Shown here piece by piece: positions 48,443-59,478 of a stretch of 64,000 nucleotides of DNA. Positions within the stretch are counted from its first letter, which is position 1, and the number at the start of each line of letters is the position of its first letter. Both the position numbers and the translations under genes were made by a program. Origin of the DNA: Capitella teleta (Eukaryota > Annelida > Polychaeta > Capitellidae); assembly GCA_000328365.1 (NCBI GenBank), contig KB295123.1, positions 179,969-243,968 of the forward strand. The letters run 5' to 3'. The notes under the pieces were generated by a model. It saw only the letters and a program-made list of their open reading frames with translations. It made no database searches and was not told the DNA's origin.

Positions 48443-48489
48443 ATACACTTTTCATCTGAAGCTCTGAGTTCTTCACTTCGCCAAAGTGG

Positions 48490-49140
48490 TGACCCTCAAC
48501 GTTCTATGGCAGAAGTAGCAGCTGTGACAGTTTTAAGCTGCCAACCTTCTGGACGACCAACGCAACGGCATGGTCTGCTCAGGCTGAGGCCCAATTCCAG
48601 CTGAGGAACATCGTCCAGGATGATACTAGGTATTACTACGTTGACGCTGCACTGGACGCCGAGACATCGAACCGGGCCACGCTAATACTACAAAGGCCCC
48701 CTGCGGATGGGAAGTACGCCAAATTAAAGAAATTTCTGCTTGATTCGTTTGAGCCGTCAGAAGCAGAGAAGGCCGAACAACTACTCAATATGGGGGAGCT
48801 AGGCGACCGGAAGCCTACCGATCTGATGGATAGGATACTGCAACTGAACGGCACTGCTGATCAGCATTTCTTACTGAGACAGCTCTTTGTCCGAGCCCTG
48901 CCAGTGCCTCTGAAGCAAGCAGTTGCCACACCCGAAGGAGAGGCCTTCGGTCGTTAGCAATGGAGGCGGACCGAATTAGTATGTGTTGCAAAACACATAC
49001 TAATGGAACAGTTCGGATGGATGTGTGCTTTGGTGGACGATCATTGACGGGGATATTTTTCCGGGCTAATGTACTCTTCTGGGAGCTGACTTTCTGCTAC
49101 GACATCGGTTGCTGGTAGACGTCGCTTTTTCAAGACTAAC
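48490..49140 (+). mobile_element. Ty3/gypsy-like LTR retrotransposon fossil
   Basis: Gag-like residues typical of Ty3/gypsy elements (for example QAEAQFQLRNI, KLKKFLLDSFEPSE and LRQLFVRALP) are followed by a short stretch resembling the start of the pol region. Only an internal fragment remains, with several breaks. No flanking LTRs were identified. It is an old, non-functional copy. Confidence 0.65.
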
Positions 49141-50870
49141 GACCGACATATCAGCATTTGAAAAAGTCATAATTGCTATTATGCAAGATTGCGCAAGAAC
49201 GGAGCATCTAAGAGCAGTAGTACTTCCGGGCTTTATTTTACGTACTAATCCACTGAATCATTTAATGCTAGCTACTATAGAAGTCGCTAGCAGTATCAGT
49301 TGAAAAGCTAGTCGCGATCGAATTTGAAACTTTGAAAAATCACTTCAGTGCTAATGCAAAATAACTCGCCTGATTATTAAGTGCAATTTACTTATTGGCA
49401 GTCATGAGCGAATTCAAAATATTCAGTACCAAATTTTATTTGTGTGTCTAATATGTGTTCCGACAGAAAACACAAATATTCTGAATTATCACATTTCCTT
49501 CGGAGACTCTACAGCATACGCTGTATGCAACTAGGAAATGTTACAAAATTCACAAAATTCGTAATAATAAATAGTCAATGCTTTAACTACCACTATTACC
49601 TTGACATTTATGTTACCTCCGCCAAAATCTGGATTTCATAATAAAATCTAATTATCATTACAGAAATTTTTTTTTACGTCTCACCAACCCCACAAGGAGA
49701 GGCCACAGAAGCAGTCTTCGAAATCCTGCAATTCGACGAGGAGAGGGAGCTTCTGCAGTGGACTTACAAAAGAGCGCAAAAGGAAACAGGTGGTGAGTGG
49801 GATCATTGATTGAGACAGAATATAATGCCTGCTCTGTTCTTAGGTTACATACTGGGCCACAAGGTATGGTCAATGAAATGTCGGCGAGGTTGTGAGAAAG
49901 ATATTACGATTTCTCGTCACTGATCAACGTGATCGCCAAGTACAACCGCACGGCCTCCACAGGGGAAAAACGCCTGCCTACTGTACAGGAACACGGCATG
50001 CTCTGTAAGTTCTTGCTGGTTGTATTACTTACTTACCTATGATATCGATTTTGATCACTTTACGCAAGGTTCTGATCACACTGTTTACCGGTATATATTT
50101 ATTATATATACCAGTATATTTTTTTGGCGTGATGTGTTTTATCTACATTGTTTCATTTGTGGATTGGTGGATCTCCAATGCGGAAGCTCGCTTAACTTGA
50201 GCTGCGAAGATCGTCAGCCAAAGTCTTGTCATTTGACTGAATAATAAATATTGAATGCAATACAATTGTTATTGGGACTTCTTTCTTTCATTAATGAAAA
50301 CACAGCAATATGACATAATTAATATTCAATAATATGTTAATGCACATGAAGTTAAATAATAGATTATGCCAATTAGCCAATGTCAAAGTTGACTACCACG
50401 GTTAGTGTTGTGGTGGCTATCCCATGGGTAATCTGGTAGCCAACGGCAACCCATCAGTGAGCTAACACGATGGCTGCGTGTGAGTCTTGTGATGGCCATC
50501 CCGTGAGACACCCGGTTGACCCATCAGCGAGCTTGAACTCTGAGCCATGATGATGGCTATATTTGCGCTTAAATTTACGTCCGTTATGATTCATATCGAC
50601 CTAGAAAACACGTTATGCTTTGGTGGTGGCTCTTCTATTTAGTGTTCTGACAATTTTGTTACGTTGGTAATACTCACATATAAATCATTATAACATGCAT
50701 TTATTGAATTTTATTGTAATAATATGAATAATCTACCACAAAAAAACAGCATATTAAAACATTACGCAGCGTTAGTGAACCAAAACTTTAAATTAAGTTA
50801 CCGCTGAAACGGGATGGCGCCAGTCTATGGAACAGCCGCTCACCTGTGAAAGTTCCCCAATCATGTCAAT
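49141..50870. other. Intergenic; two unrecognised exon-like pieces
   Basis: At about 49675-49796 and 49850-50010 two short open pieces end in donor-like sequences. One reads EATEAVFEILQFDEERELLQ on the plus strand. I do not recognise them, and no gene could be built. At 50400-50560 an imperfect tandem duplication (GTGGTGGCTATCCC... CAACCCATCAGTGAGCT) is present. Nothing else is seen. Confidence 0.25.
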
Positions 50871-53800
50871 ATGGCGCTAGAGTGCTTACCTATTCTGAAG
50901 AATAATCATGGGAGAATACAAGCCGTGCTCTATTTCGTATCTGCAATCCTTGGCTTTTTCATAGCTGTGCCAATCGGAATTTCGCTGGTGAGGTTTTTTT
51001 TTTCTGCTGCTGACTTGTTGAAGTTCATGAAATCGACACTTGATAAGTGGATTTCAGTCAATCACTGACTGAGTGACTGATTACTAAATCAGTAGCTGCA
51101 TTCTGTAGCCATATTCTGGGGATGCTGACCAATATAGAGCCTTGGAAAGAGACTACTGAATCAGTATAAGTAATTACCTGAAGTTAAAATGTGTAAATCA
51201 TGACTCGTTCTCTGATTGAATTACAACCTGCTAATGTTGCAATTCCTCCAGACGGCTTCATTAATCATTAATGCAGTTACCATGGTTACCTGAAGTTGTA
51301 ACTTAAACTGATGGAGAGTACTCACTCCATTTAGGCATAATCTGTGTGGATGATTATCATGAGGAAAGAGATCAGGATACTCGTATTGTACCAGTGTGTT
51401 AGATTGAACATTATAAATATAACAGCAGAGACTGAAGAGTACTGAAGACACATAGCCAGTTTATAGACCCCGGAGCCGATTGTAATTAGCCAGAATCGGC
51501 TGGCTGAAGTAAAAATGACCGGCTAGCTGCTTAAGCCGTTCCACCAATCAGAGATACAATGTATCGGCTCAGCATTGCGATCGTCGGCTAGCAGCGGCTT
51601 GAAGTGGCATGGCAATGGTTGCTGTTTCATCCTATATGTATAATGATGCCAGCAGTTAATAAAAACGAGTGTACATACACTACTCTCTACATGTACTACT
51701 ATATACTGATATGGTGCTTTTAAGATCGAACGATTTTCAAATCCTATAAATGTCCCACTTAATTACACTCTCTTAACTTTACTCAAGTTCAAGACATTTA
51801 GGGCGTTTCATAAACCTCCATAAACATCATTATCACCATTATCACTTTGTTTACAAATTCAGCTGGGTTCTAAGAACTTCTTAGTAATATATGCAGCGGG
51901 AAGAGGAAGCAATTAGAGGAACAGGTTGGAAGAGGAAAGAGATGGCGAACCAAATGAGTCGTTGCATCAGGATCTTGAATGAAACATTTGCCGTTTTTGA
52001 TGACTCGGATTGCAATTGTTGGGCAAAGTCTATGTTACATATATAGGATAGGATAGAATAGGATATAATATATAGCTATATAGTTAATTGTAATGAATGA
52101 AAATGTCAAAAATAAAACAAATTACGTACATTGAGTCAGATGTTAAGTCGCCTTAATTCTTCGTTCATACTATGATACTAATTATCGCTGCGTTGACATT
52201 TGGAGCAGAGATAAAAGCATTAGTATCATCAGCAAAGAGAGTAAAATGCATACGTTCAGAGACAGAAGTGACATCGTCAATGTAACAAAAACAATTAAGG
52301 ACCAAGGATGGAACCTTGAGGGACACCACAAGAAATTAAATCAGTATACAGCCATTAGAAGTACAGTCATTAAAATTACCCTTTGTTGACGACCCGATAA
52401 GAAGTTAGTGAACCAACTATGAGGGGTGCCGCGGATTTTATACCTCAAAAGCTTGGAGAGAATTTTATGTTGCACGGTGTCGATTGTCTTCTGAAAGTCA
52501 AGCAGAACACTTATGGTGACTTCGCCCTGCTTAAATTCTCTGCTTATTCGGTCGACTACTGATACCAGTGCTTGGTTTGTGTTTCTGTCTGGTTGGAAGC
52601 CAATCCGATATATTTCGAGACAACACCAGTACTTGTATATGTATGGGCATACATACAGTATGGTATAAATCATTAAATTAATTTTAATGAAGCAAACTGA
52701 CTAAAATCTACTTCCACGAATAGCTCAGATAGTAAGTATATAAATAATACTATAAACAAAATAAAGACTTGTACAAATAATAACTTCTTGAACTGAATAT
52801 CAAATATTTGGATTTAATCAGCTGAGAGCCGCTGATAGCGGCTGGCCGACGGCACCGATCGGCGGCGGCTGGCTAAACGGCCAATCGGCGGCGGCTAGTA
52901 CATATCGGCGGCGGCTCTGGGGTCTACCAGTTTACAATAATTTATTGTTGCCAGTGTTTAACTTTCTGCTTTCTAGTGATATTCAGATTAGTCTATAATT
53001 CACCATGCATGCAGTAGCTGTAGTGCACTAATGGTGTTCACTAAAACTAGCATCGTGAATTCGTGATCATCACCATTCATGTACAGTACACCTGCACTGA
53101 ACAGTGGATAATTGTTTTGAAAATGCCAATGAAAGGCCTAACAGATTTTTTTTTTTAAATCGACAAATTGATGAGTTGCTTGTACCGGATCTCTTGATCT
53201 AATGAACTTATGAAATAAACTTGAAACTTTTAACTCGAACGTTATTTCATAAATTATAATGTAAACGTAATGCCTGCATTACGTTTACATTATAATTTAA
53301 TATTAACTAATTGATAATATATAATTTAATTATAAACCCCTGCAGGGGTTTTTTTTAGCTATAATATTTAAAGATACTTGAAAACTTGATGCATTATGAA
53401 TATCTTCTATTCATTGCAGCGCCAATTCCAAGGGACTTGCTTCCTCTTTGCACAACTCGTGTGGGACAACTCGGTGATTTGGCCATGGTCTGAGACAACA
53501 TGTGACTTTGTGATTTACTTCAATGTTGGGCTGACCATCATTTACTCCTTCACCATGGGTCTATTCATGCTGATGGTCGTCTGGCCAAGGGAGCCCAAGT
53601 ACCACAAAATAATCGGGTACGTGTTATGAAGGAATATTGTATGATTTGGTTTAATTTTGTCTGTTTTTTTCAGGGACCTTGATGACCATCATATTCGATA
53701 TGTCATCTCTGGAGTGAACCCTGTGTTCATTGTGATCAACAGCATCGTCACCTTTGTGGTCATCTGCATGGCCGGCACGCTGACCGGCGGCTTCATTCGC

Positions 53801-54519
53801 ACGTGCGATTGGACCGTGCAAGCGATGCAGGAGATGGATTATTTGAAGGAGGTTGATAAACAAGGAGAGATGTACACACCTGACTTCCGGTATTGTTAGC
53901 TCACAGGATTCACTTGATTCATACTTCATGTCGAAACAGCTGCATTGATGCTCAGAGTAAGATTGACTGGGCAAATATGAAGATTGTTCGTGGCACATCT
54001 CGCGGGGTTAACGGCACTCAGTTCTTCAACTGTTTCATCACAGCCACAGTGAGTACACAAGAGAAGCGTCCTTCAATTAAAACGTTCTATAAATAGATCG
54101 CTGCGTGGGTGCTTGCGGTCGTGTGGGTTCTTCAGCTGACCATCTGCGTGCTCGCTGGCTGCATGGTCTGCTCCTGCGAAGTGGCAGAGGAAAAACGCAA
54201 GATGGACAAAACGTGGAAAGAGGCCCAGCGCCGTTCCCGCTTGGCCACGCCCATTGGGACCCCTGGCGGCCGAATGCAGCCGGGATATTCACAGCAGCAA
54301 ATTCCTCCCGTTCACCAGATCCAAGCGCAGCGACCGATGGGGCACGGCCAGCAGCAGCAGTACGTGGGAGGAGGAAACCCAGTTGGACCCAGATCCACCA
54401 TCGGCTCACAGTCTTCATACGCCCCTTCGGTCTTTGCGGAGAAACCTCCGCCTCCTCGAGGTCAACGTTTGGAAATGCAGCCGCTACAGAGGAAAACTCC
54501 AACCCAAAGTTTTGCCTGA
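50871..54519 (+). CDS. TMEM179-like four-pass membrane protein
   Basis: Five exons, 50871-50987, 53420-53616, 53674-53889, 53940-54048 and 54097-54519, in frame, give 353 residues. The first hydrophobic segment (AVLYFVSAILGFFIAVPIGISL) is followed by RQFQGTCFLFAQLVW and a second (VGLTIIYSFTMGLFMLMVVW), a third (INSIVTFVVICMAGTLTGGF) and a fourth (WVLAVVWVLQLTICVLAGCM). A Cys-rich juxtamembrane stretch and a Gln/Pro-rich cytosolic tail of about 100 residues follow. The layout and the F.G.C.LF...W block match TMEM179/TMEM179B, a poorly understood family; the long C-tail is an addition. Intron 1 (2.4 kb) houses a hAT-like element and a LINE fragment, while the other introns are about 50-60 bases. 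Confidence 0.7.
51464..52926. mobile_element. hAT-type DNA transposon remnant with 8-base target duplication
   Basis: The termini are TAGACCCCGGAGCCG (left) and, read from the other end, TAGACCCCAGAGCCG (one mismatch in 15). The element is bounded by an exact 8-base direct repeat CCAGTTTA (51456-51463 and 52927-52934), the target-site size of hAT transposons. Subterminal regions are rich in GCCG words; near the right end CGGCGGCGGCT occurs three times. No transposase was recognised; a LINE fragment lies inside. It sits in intron 1 of the TMEM179-like gene. Confidence 0.8.
52190..52640 (-). mobile_element. LINE reverse-transcriptase fragment nested in the hAT-like element
   Basis: The minus strand reads IGFQPDRNTNQALVSVVDRI, VLLDFQKTIDTVQHKIL, IRGTPHSWFTNFLSGRQQRV and, after frame breaks, CGVPQGSILGP. 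These are consecutive reverse-transcriptase motifs of a non-LTR element. Confidence 0.8.
53251..53298. repeat. Perfect 23-base inverted repeat with 2-base spacer
   Basis: Arm 53251-53273 (beginning AAATTATAATGTAAACG) and arm 53276-53298 are exact reverse complements with CT between. It is located in intron 1 of the TMEM179-like gene, outside the hAT-like element. Confidence 0.95.
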
Positions 54520-54704
54520 AGGGTAACGGGATTTATTCCAATATTGTATAATCTCCACTTGATGTATATCATTGAATCTCATTAATCCGTAAATACATTC
54601 CACTTTATCTTTATTTTCATGTCGGAAAGAATAGATCTGAAGTTTTGATTTGTTCATATCTAATGAGATTCTTTTATAGATTTTACGAGCACATCTCAAC
54701 GAGA

Positions 54705-54710
54705 AATAAA
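54705..54710 (+). terminator. TMEM179-like polyadenylation signal
   Basis: AATAAA 186 bases after the stop codon. On the opposite strand an AATAAA (54925-54920) lies about 150 bases after the DYNC2LI1 stop, so the two convergent genes end within about 250 bases of each other. Confidence 0.6.
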
Positions 54711-55071
54711 TTTTATATTCTATTTTTTACTCCTATTTATTGTTGTGTTTGGACTTGAAATTTGTGGTCAGTCTTTGAATGATTGCCAGAATGGATTTGA
54801 ACCATGAAAAACAAATTGTAAAAATGAATTGAATTTTTTTTTTATAAGTGCAAGGAACATTGGTCACAAGCAGAAGAAAAACTAGTAACATTAAAATTGA
54901 CCAGATTAAGCAAAGCACATTTATTCAAATACAAGATGAAAATAGCTCCAAGCATGTGTGAATAGCAACGGATACATCAATCAATAAAACCACAAATTCA
55001 CTTTGCGTGAGCTTGATTCAGAGTTCGGGAGATAACAAAATGGAAAAAAGTCAGATTTTCAACCCGACGTT

Positions 55072-57120
55072 TTATGCAGCAGCTTCATTCAATCTTTCCA
55101 TCTCTCGCATTCTACGCTCAGCCAGTCTTCGATAACGCTCCAACTCCTGATATTAAGAAATGTAAAAAGTTATCTGAAAGTCAAAAAGCAAAGCTGACCT
55201 CGTCCTTTTGCAGCCGCATTGTGTCCACTGAGATCTCCTTATACTGAGCGTCTTTAGCTGGGTCTTCCACCATCGCAGGGTCACTGACATTCTGTGGACA
55301 CAGAAATATAAATAATGATCTGCCTGCAGCAACGGTCCCCATACGATCCACATACGACCCCCATACGATGGTATGTCAGACTGACCTGCTGAGGGAAGAA
55401 GGAAGTGAACGCTGATTTCCAGAGTTCCATTGGGGTTCGGGCAGTGACCCTTCCAAGGTCGCCGTCAGCCAAAGGAGGGGATCCTAAAAGACAGAAGATT
55501 AGGACAAAAGATGATTTGCTGAACAAACCTATTTGATTGAATGAATCCATTCCGGCTGGGATCACTAACGGTTTGCTGTGTTCAAGCTGCACAGATTTAC
55601 TGTGAATAAATGATGATTAATTAACATTAATTAAGACAACGAGAGTGGTTGGAAGAGCGAACCTTGCGGATGTTCCAAACACGAAGTTACTGATGACTCC
55701 TCTCGTGCGGTTGATTAGAGCCTCTTGCTTCACGGTGAAAAACTGAAAACCAGAACAGAACAATAATTGGAGGACACTCAGCGTAGACTTGGATACCTGA
55801 AGATGGGCTCCATGTGTATGAGCAACAAATCGGAGAGTTTTACAAATAACTTTCCTCTTCTCAGAATCAAAATCCTGTGAAATTAGGAATAAATCAGAAA
55901 TTAAAGGCGGAAGATGGCCCCAGTGAATGCAAACCTGGAATATATCGTACTTGGCCCCAATGATAACAAGCGGAAGGAGGAAGGGAGTCATCATGTCCTT
56001 ATCCTATATGCAACAAAATGCGTATAACGCAAAAGGGCCATTATTCCCCACTCACCACGTTATCTTCTCCCACTCTTTCCCAAGCAGCTTTCTGCAGCTT
56101 GTCTTTTATCTGTGGGTTGTCGGCTTTTGCGACTCCAATAGCAGTGTCTGTTAGCGAGCGCAAGTGGTTCAACCACGTCTCCAGGGTGTGCCACAAGGCT
56201 TCAGGTTTGGAGAGATCCAAGACCAGCGCCAGAGAGCTGTGCCTGGGAAGTCAACTTTTGTAGATGGTTACTACTTCCAGAGAAGGCATAACTCACAGCA
56301 GTGATGATGGACTTATGACGATATCAGCTAATTTCGAAAGCCACGTCCCTCCTCCGAGTTCATAAATGTGGGCAAGATCTTTACCCTGTGGTGAAAAAAA
56401 AAAAATAACAAGTACTCCAAATTAAAAAAAATATGTACCAAATTGTGGCCCTTAGCTCTGCGACCAAACGTGTATTCTAAGGCGGTCGTGGGTTTTGCTG
56501 GTTCGTCTTTATCAAGGAACCTGAGAATGATCGAAGTTTTGCCCTGAAGAAAAACGCTTGAAGTCATGTCACAGAGCTTCATTAAAAACTCACGGCATTC
56601 TTGCTTCCCACGAATAATATTGATTTCTCTTCTCCTTTTGCCCCTTCAGCTGAAAGAATATGCAGTTAAGAAAATCACCATTGTGAATTCAATGTCATTT
56701 TTTTCATCCTACTGAATGAACTCAATGACAGTAAGACCTCGTTAACCGACCTCATGTAATTCAGTCCTTTTGCAATAACATCAATTGATTCTAATTGACT
56801 GAGATCCTTCGATCTTGCACCATTGCAAACTGGTTAGTGGTTATTTAAATATCTGGCCTCACCGTTTCCATGGGGACCCTGGAATAATGAGGACTGAAAA
56901 AGGACTTACCCTCCGCTGTGTGACTGTCCTCGATGGCAATATCCCACAAACTCTTTTCAGCGCCCCTGCAATTGAAGGTACCAGTTAGGCCTATGTAACT
57001 GATGAGTGATATCATTATGGCTGTGGGCGATAATATGTTGAAATAAGGTTGTGGGCTCTCAATTTCCAATTATAACATATCATTACAAGTACAAATCTCT
57101 TAAACAGACCTCTTAGACAT
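55072..57120 (-). CDS. DYNC2LI1: Cytoplasmic dynein 2 light intermediate chain 1
   Basis: Thirteen exons in consistent phase give 355 residues (human 351): 57120-57110, 56965-56910, 56649-56594, 56543-56439, 56385-56297, 56242-56056, 56003-55935, 55874-55797, 55742-55663, 55599-55529, 55483-55386, 55291-55199, 55146-55072. It is the Ras-like subunit of the dynein-2 motor that drives retrograde intraflagellar transport in cilia. Recognisable blocks are SLWDIAIE, the P-loop GSKNAGKTS (split by an intron), [91 protein letters not shown] and [10 protein letters not shown]. It starts 345 bases from the divergent KIFBP gene, suggesting a shared promoter. The intact P-loop and full length suggest a working gene. 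Confidence 0.96.
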
Positions 57121-57464
57121 TTTCGTGACTAAAAATATTTCCTAAGGTTACTTATGCTCCGATAATTAGCAAAATATGGAACAACTAAAAATTGTTTTCA
57201 ATAGCAACCAGGAATTCGCGGTTGCTTCACAGCCGCATGCGTCTCTAAATATTTTATCAGTCTGAGCAAGAGCGTCAGATTCATAAATTCCCTTCTTTAA
57301 GAAACATTGAGTTATTCAATAACCTGTTATATTCCACATATATATATAAAATCATCCACCACGCAACGATTTTATGCATTTTATGGTATATAAAAGCCCA
57401 GGGCTTCTTGAATATTCCAAATCAGCTTCATGACACCTGCTACTGCGAAAAAATTGCGGCGAAA
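57121..57464. promoter_or_regulatory. Shared divergent promoter of DYNC2LI1 and KIFBP
   Basis: Only 344 bases separate the two start codons. On the KIFBP side a TATATAAAAG box lies at 57387-57396, about 70 bases before its ATG. No equally good TATA box was seen on the DYNC2LI1 side. The arrangement predicts co-regulation of two microtubule-motor genes; this is inference. Confidence 0.6.
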
Positions 57465-59264
57465 ATGGCATCGACGGCCGAGTTTCTGAGAGAAAATATC
57501 TCTAAATTTGAAGAAGCGGATCGTTTATTCGACATTGAATCTAAGACAGACCCCGAAAATGAACCTTACAAATCTAAATACGCTGCCAGAGAGATATGGC
57601 ATGGTTTGAGGCGCCAGATCGATGAAATCTTAGAGAGAGGGGAGACAGACCCCTCAGCACCGGATGGACCTCCTGACTTGGAGGTGCTGAGGGGAGTCCT
57701 GGATGTGAAGCTAGCTGGTAATTATGCTGATACGGAAGAGCTGGCTACAGGCGAAGAAATATTGAATAAATGCATTGGTCGTCTAGAGAAATGGAAATTG
57801 CATCCTATGATTTGTTCGATCGTTCAGCGAGCGTACAATGAACTGGGAATTCTGTGGACTGGCAGAAGACAACCAGATAAAGCGAAGGACTTCCTCCTGC
57901 AAGCCAAGCAGATATACTGGGAATACAAGAAGGAAGTCGACTGCTCACCTCATTCATTCAAAGAACTAACAGAAATTCTTAACAACGAGCAGAGCGAAGA
58001 TGAAAGAGTGCAGAAGAGGCTTGCTGAGTTTGAGAACGCGTACACGCATACCCTGTACTTCCTAGCTCAGGTTTATGTACAGTTGGGAGAAGCGGATACT
58101 GGGGCCTTCTACTGTCACGAAACACTGCGGCGACAGCTAGATTCCATGAAGTACGATCCTTTTGACTGGGCCATGAATGCTGCCACACTGTCTCAATACT
58201 TCATGACGAACGAGGATTTCGTGCTCGCTCGTCACTGCTTGACGTCAGCTGAGTGCATCTTGAAAGAGTACGGAGAGAAACCCGAGAATCTGCAAGTGGC
58301 CCCTCTTTCCACGGAGAGCAATGACGAATTAGTTGATCGAGAAAAACTCCCCAAAGCGTGGGCTGATCTTTACCGCTGCTACGTCAAGTACAGTCTGGCT
58401 CTCATGGATTACTCACGCAACCGCTTGTACCAAGAAATGGAATCTCCCAACGAGAATTCTGCCAGCAAAGAAGAAGAAGACGAACAGAAGAGGAAATCTT
58501 TCTTCAATCTAGAGTTAACCGTTTATGAAGAGAAGATCACGGATCAACATCTCCTGGTGTTTGCAGATGCTCGCAAGGTATTTCTGATCGCCCAACAGTG
58601 GATCAACTCAGCAGAGCAGTTCTACACCCTTGATGGCCACTGCACTGATCATGTGGAATTGGTGCAGGACCACAGCAAACTCTACAAACTTCTCGCTTTC
58701 TTTGAGCTTAACTTCGGCCGGCAGAGCAAGATGCAGAAGCGTCGCGTGGACATGCTGAAGAAAATCCTGGATGAGATCAGTCCGCAGTTCTACATGATGA
58801 TATACAGACAGGTGCAGTTTGAGTTGGCGGAGACGTACAGCGAGATGCTCAACAACAAAATGGCGATCCAGGAAGCCAGCAATGAGCCTCCGACGCCCCA
58901 AGCCATCAAGAAGATCAACGCCCTCTGCCAGCAGAGCATCGACCAGTTCCAAGCGTACCTCAAGAGCCTCGATGACCAGAAAACCAAAGCCCCGCCCCCC
59001 AAGTACGCAGAGGAGGACGAACGACCCGTTCTGATCGCGCACTTCTGTCTCGGACGACTTCATTCCAAGTTCCGAGTGTTTGACGCCAAAAGCAAGCTGC
59101 AGACCCTGGCTAAAAGTCTCGCTGAATTTTCTCTAATTTGTGATTATTGCGAGAGGAACCCCAGCGCTACGGAAAAGGTGAAAGCAGAAATTGAACTGTG
59201 CAAAGAAATGGTGACTCTGCTTCCCGCTCAGATGGATAAAATCAGAGCTCATTCTCTGAGCTGA
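57465..59264 (+). CDS. KIFBP: KIF-binding protein, intronless
   Basis: One uninterrupted exon of 599 residues (human about 621). KIFBP is a TPR-like helical solenoid that binds the motor domain of certain kinesins and keeps them off microtubules. The sequence matches across its length: GNYADTEELATGEEILNKCI, AYNELGILWTGRRQPDKAKD, FLLQAKQIYWEYKKE, THTLYFLAQVYVQLGE, FDWAMNAATLSQYF, ARHCLTSAECIL and FFNLELTVYEEKIT are family blocks. The ATG at 57465 (aaaATGgca) is the first in-frame ATG after the TATA box. No introns at all contrasts with the neighbours (5-18 exons) and with the multi-exon human gene, suggesting intron loss or a retrocopy that acquired the DYNC2LI1 promoter. It is tail-to-tail with CHFR. 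Confidence 0.96.
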   Translation: MASTAEFLRENISKFEEADRLFDIESKTDPENEPYKSKYAAREIWHGLRRQIDEILERGETDPSAPDGPPDLEVLRGVLDVKLAGNYADTEELATGEEILNKCIGRLEKWKLHPMICSIVQRAYNELGILWTGRRQPDKAKDFLLQAKQIYWEYKKEVDCSPHSFKELTEILNNEQSEDERVQKRLAEFENAYTHTLYFLAQVYVQLGEADTGAFYCHETLRRQLDSMKYDPFDWAMNAATLSQYFMTNEDFVLARHCLTSAECILKEYGEKPENLQVAPLSTESNDELVDREKLPKAWADLYRCYVKYSLALMDYSRNRLYQEMESPNENSASKEEEDEQKRKSFFNLELTVYEEKITDQHLLVFADARKVFLIAQQWINSAEQFYTLDGHCTDHVELVQDHSKLYKLLAFFELNFGRQSKMQKRRVDMLKKILDEISPQFYMMIYRQVQFELAETYSEMLNNKMAIQEASNEPPTPQAIKKINALCQQSIDQFQAYLKSLDDQKTKAPPPKYAEEDERPVLIAHFCLGRLHSKFRVFDAKSKLQTLAKSLAEFSLICDYCERNPSATEKVKAEIELCKEMVTLLPAQMDKIRAHSLS

Positions 59265-59365
59265 TTGGCTGCATCCTCAGCTTAGTAATTTGCATAAATT
59301 ATTTCATGGTTATCTTGTTTTATTTTTAGGTTTTTACTATAGTGCACTGAAATTGTTGACAAGCC

Positions 59366-59399
59366 TTTGAAGTTATAAATCCAAAATTATAACTTCAAA
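59366..59399. repeat. 13-base inverted repeat between KIFBP and CHFR ends
   Basis: TTTGAAGTTATAA (59366-59378) and its reverse complement (59387-59399) flank eight bases, in the 214-base gap between the two convergent stop codons. It could form a hairpin in the 3' UTR of either transcript. Confidence 0.85.
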
Positions 59400-59446
59400 C
59401 TTAACATGAAAATTTACAAGAGAAAATTGGAGATGATGTAATAATC

Positions 59447-59452
59447 TTTATT
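59447..59452 (-). terminator. CHFR: CHFR polyadenylation signal
   Basis: AATAAA on the minus strand (TTTATT on plus), 27 bases beyond the CHFR stop codon. Confidence 0.65.
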
Positions 59453-59478
59453 GAACTAAACTCATGCAGCAGATTTTA

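Noticed and set aside
52716-52740. A-box-like GAATAGCTCAGATAG
   Set aside because: No B box follows, so a second SINE cannot be supported.
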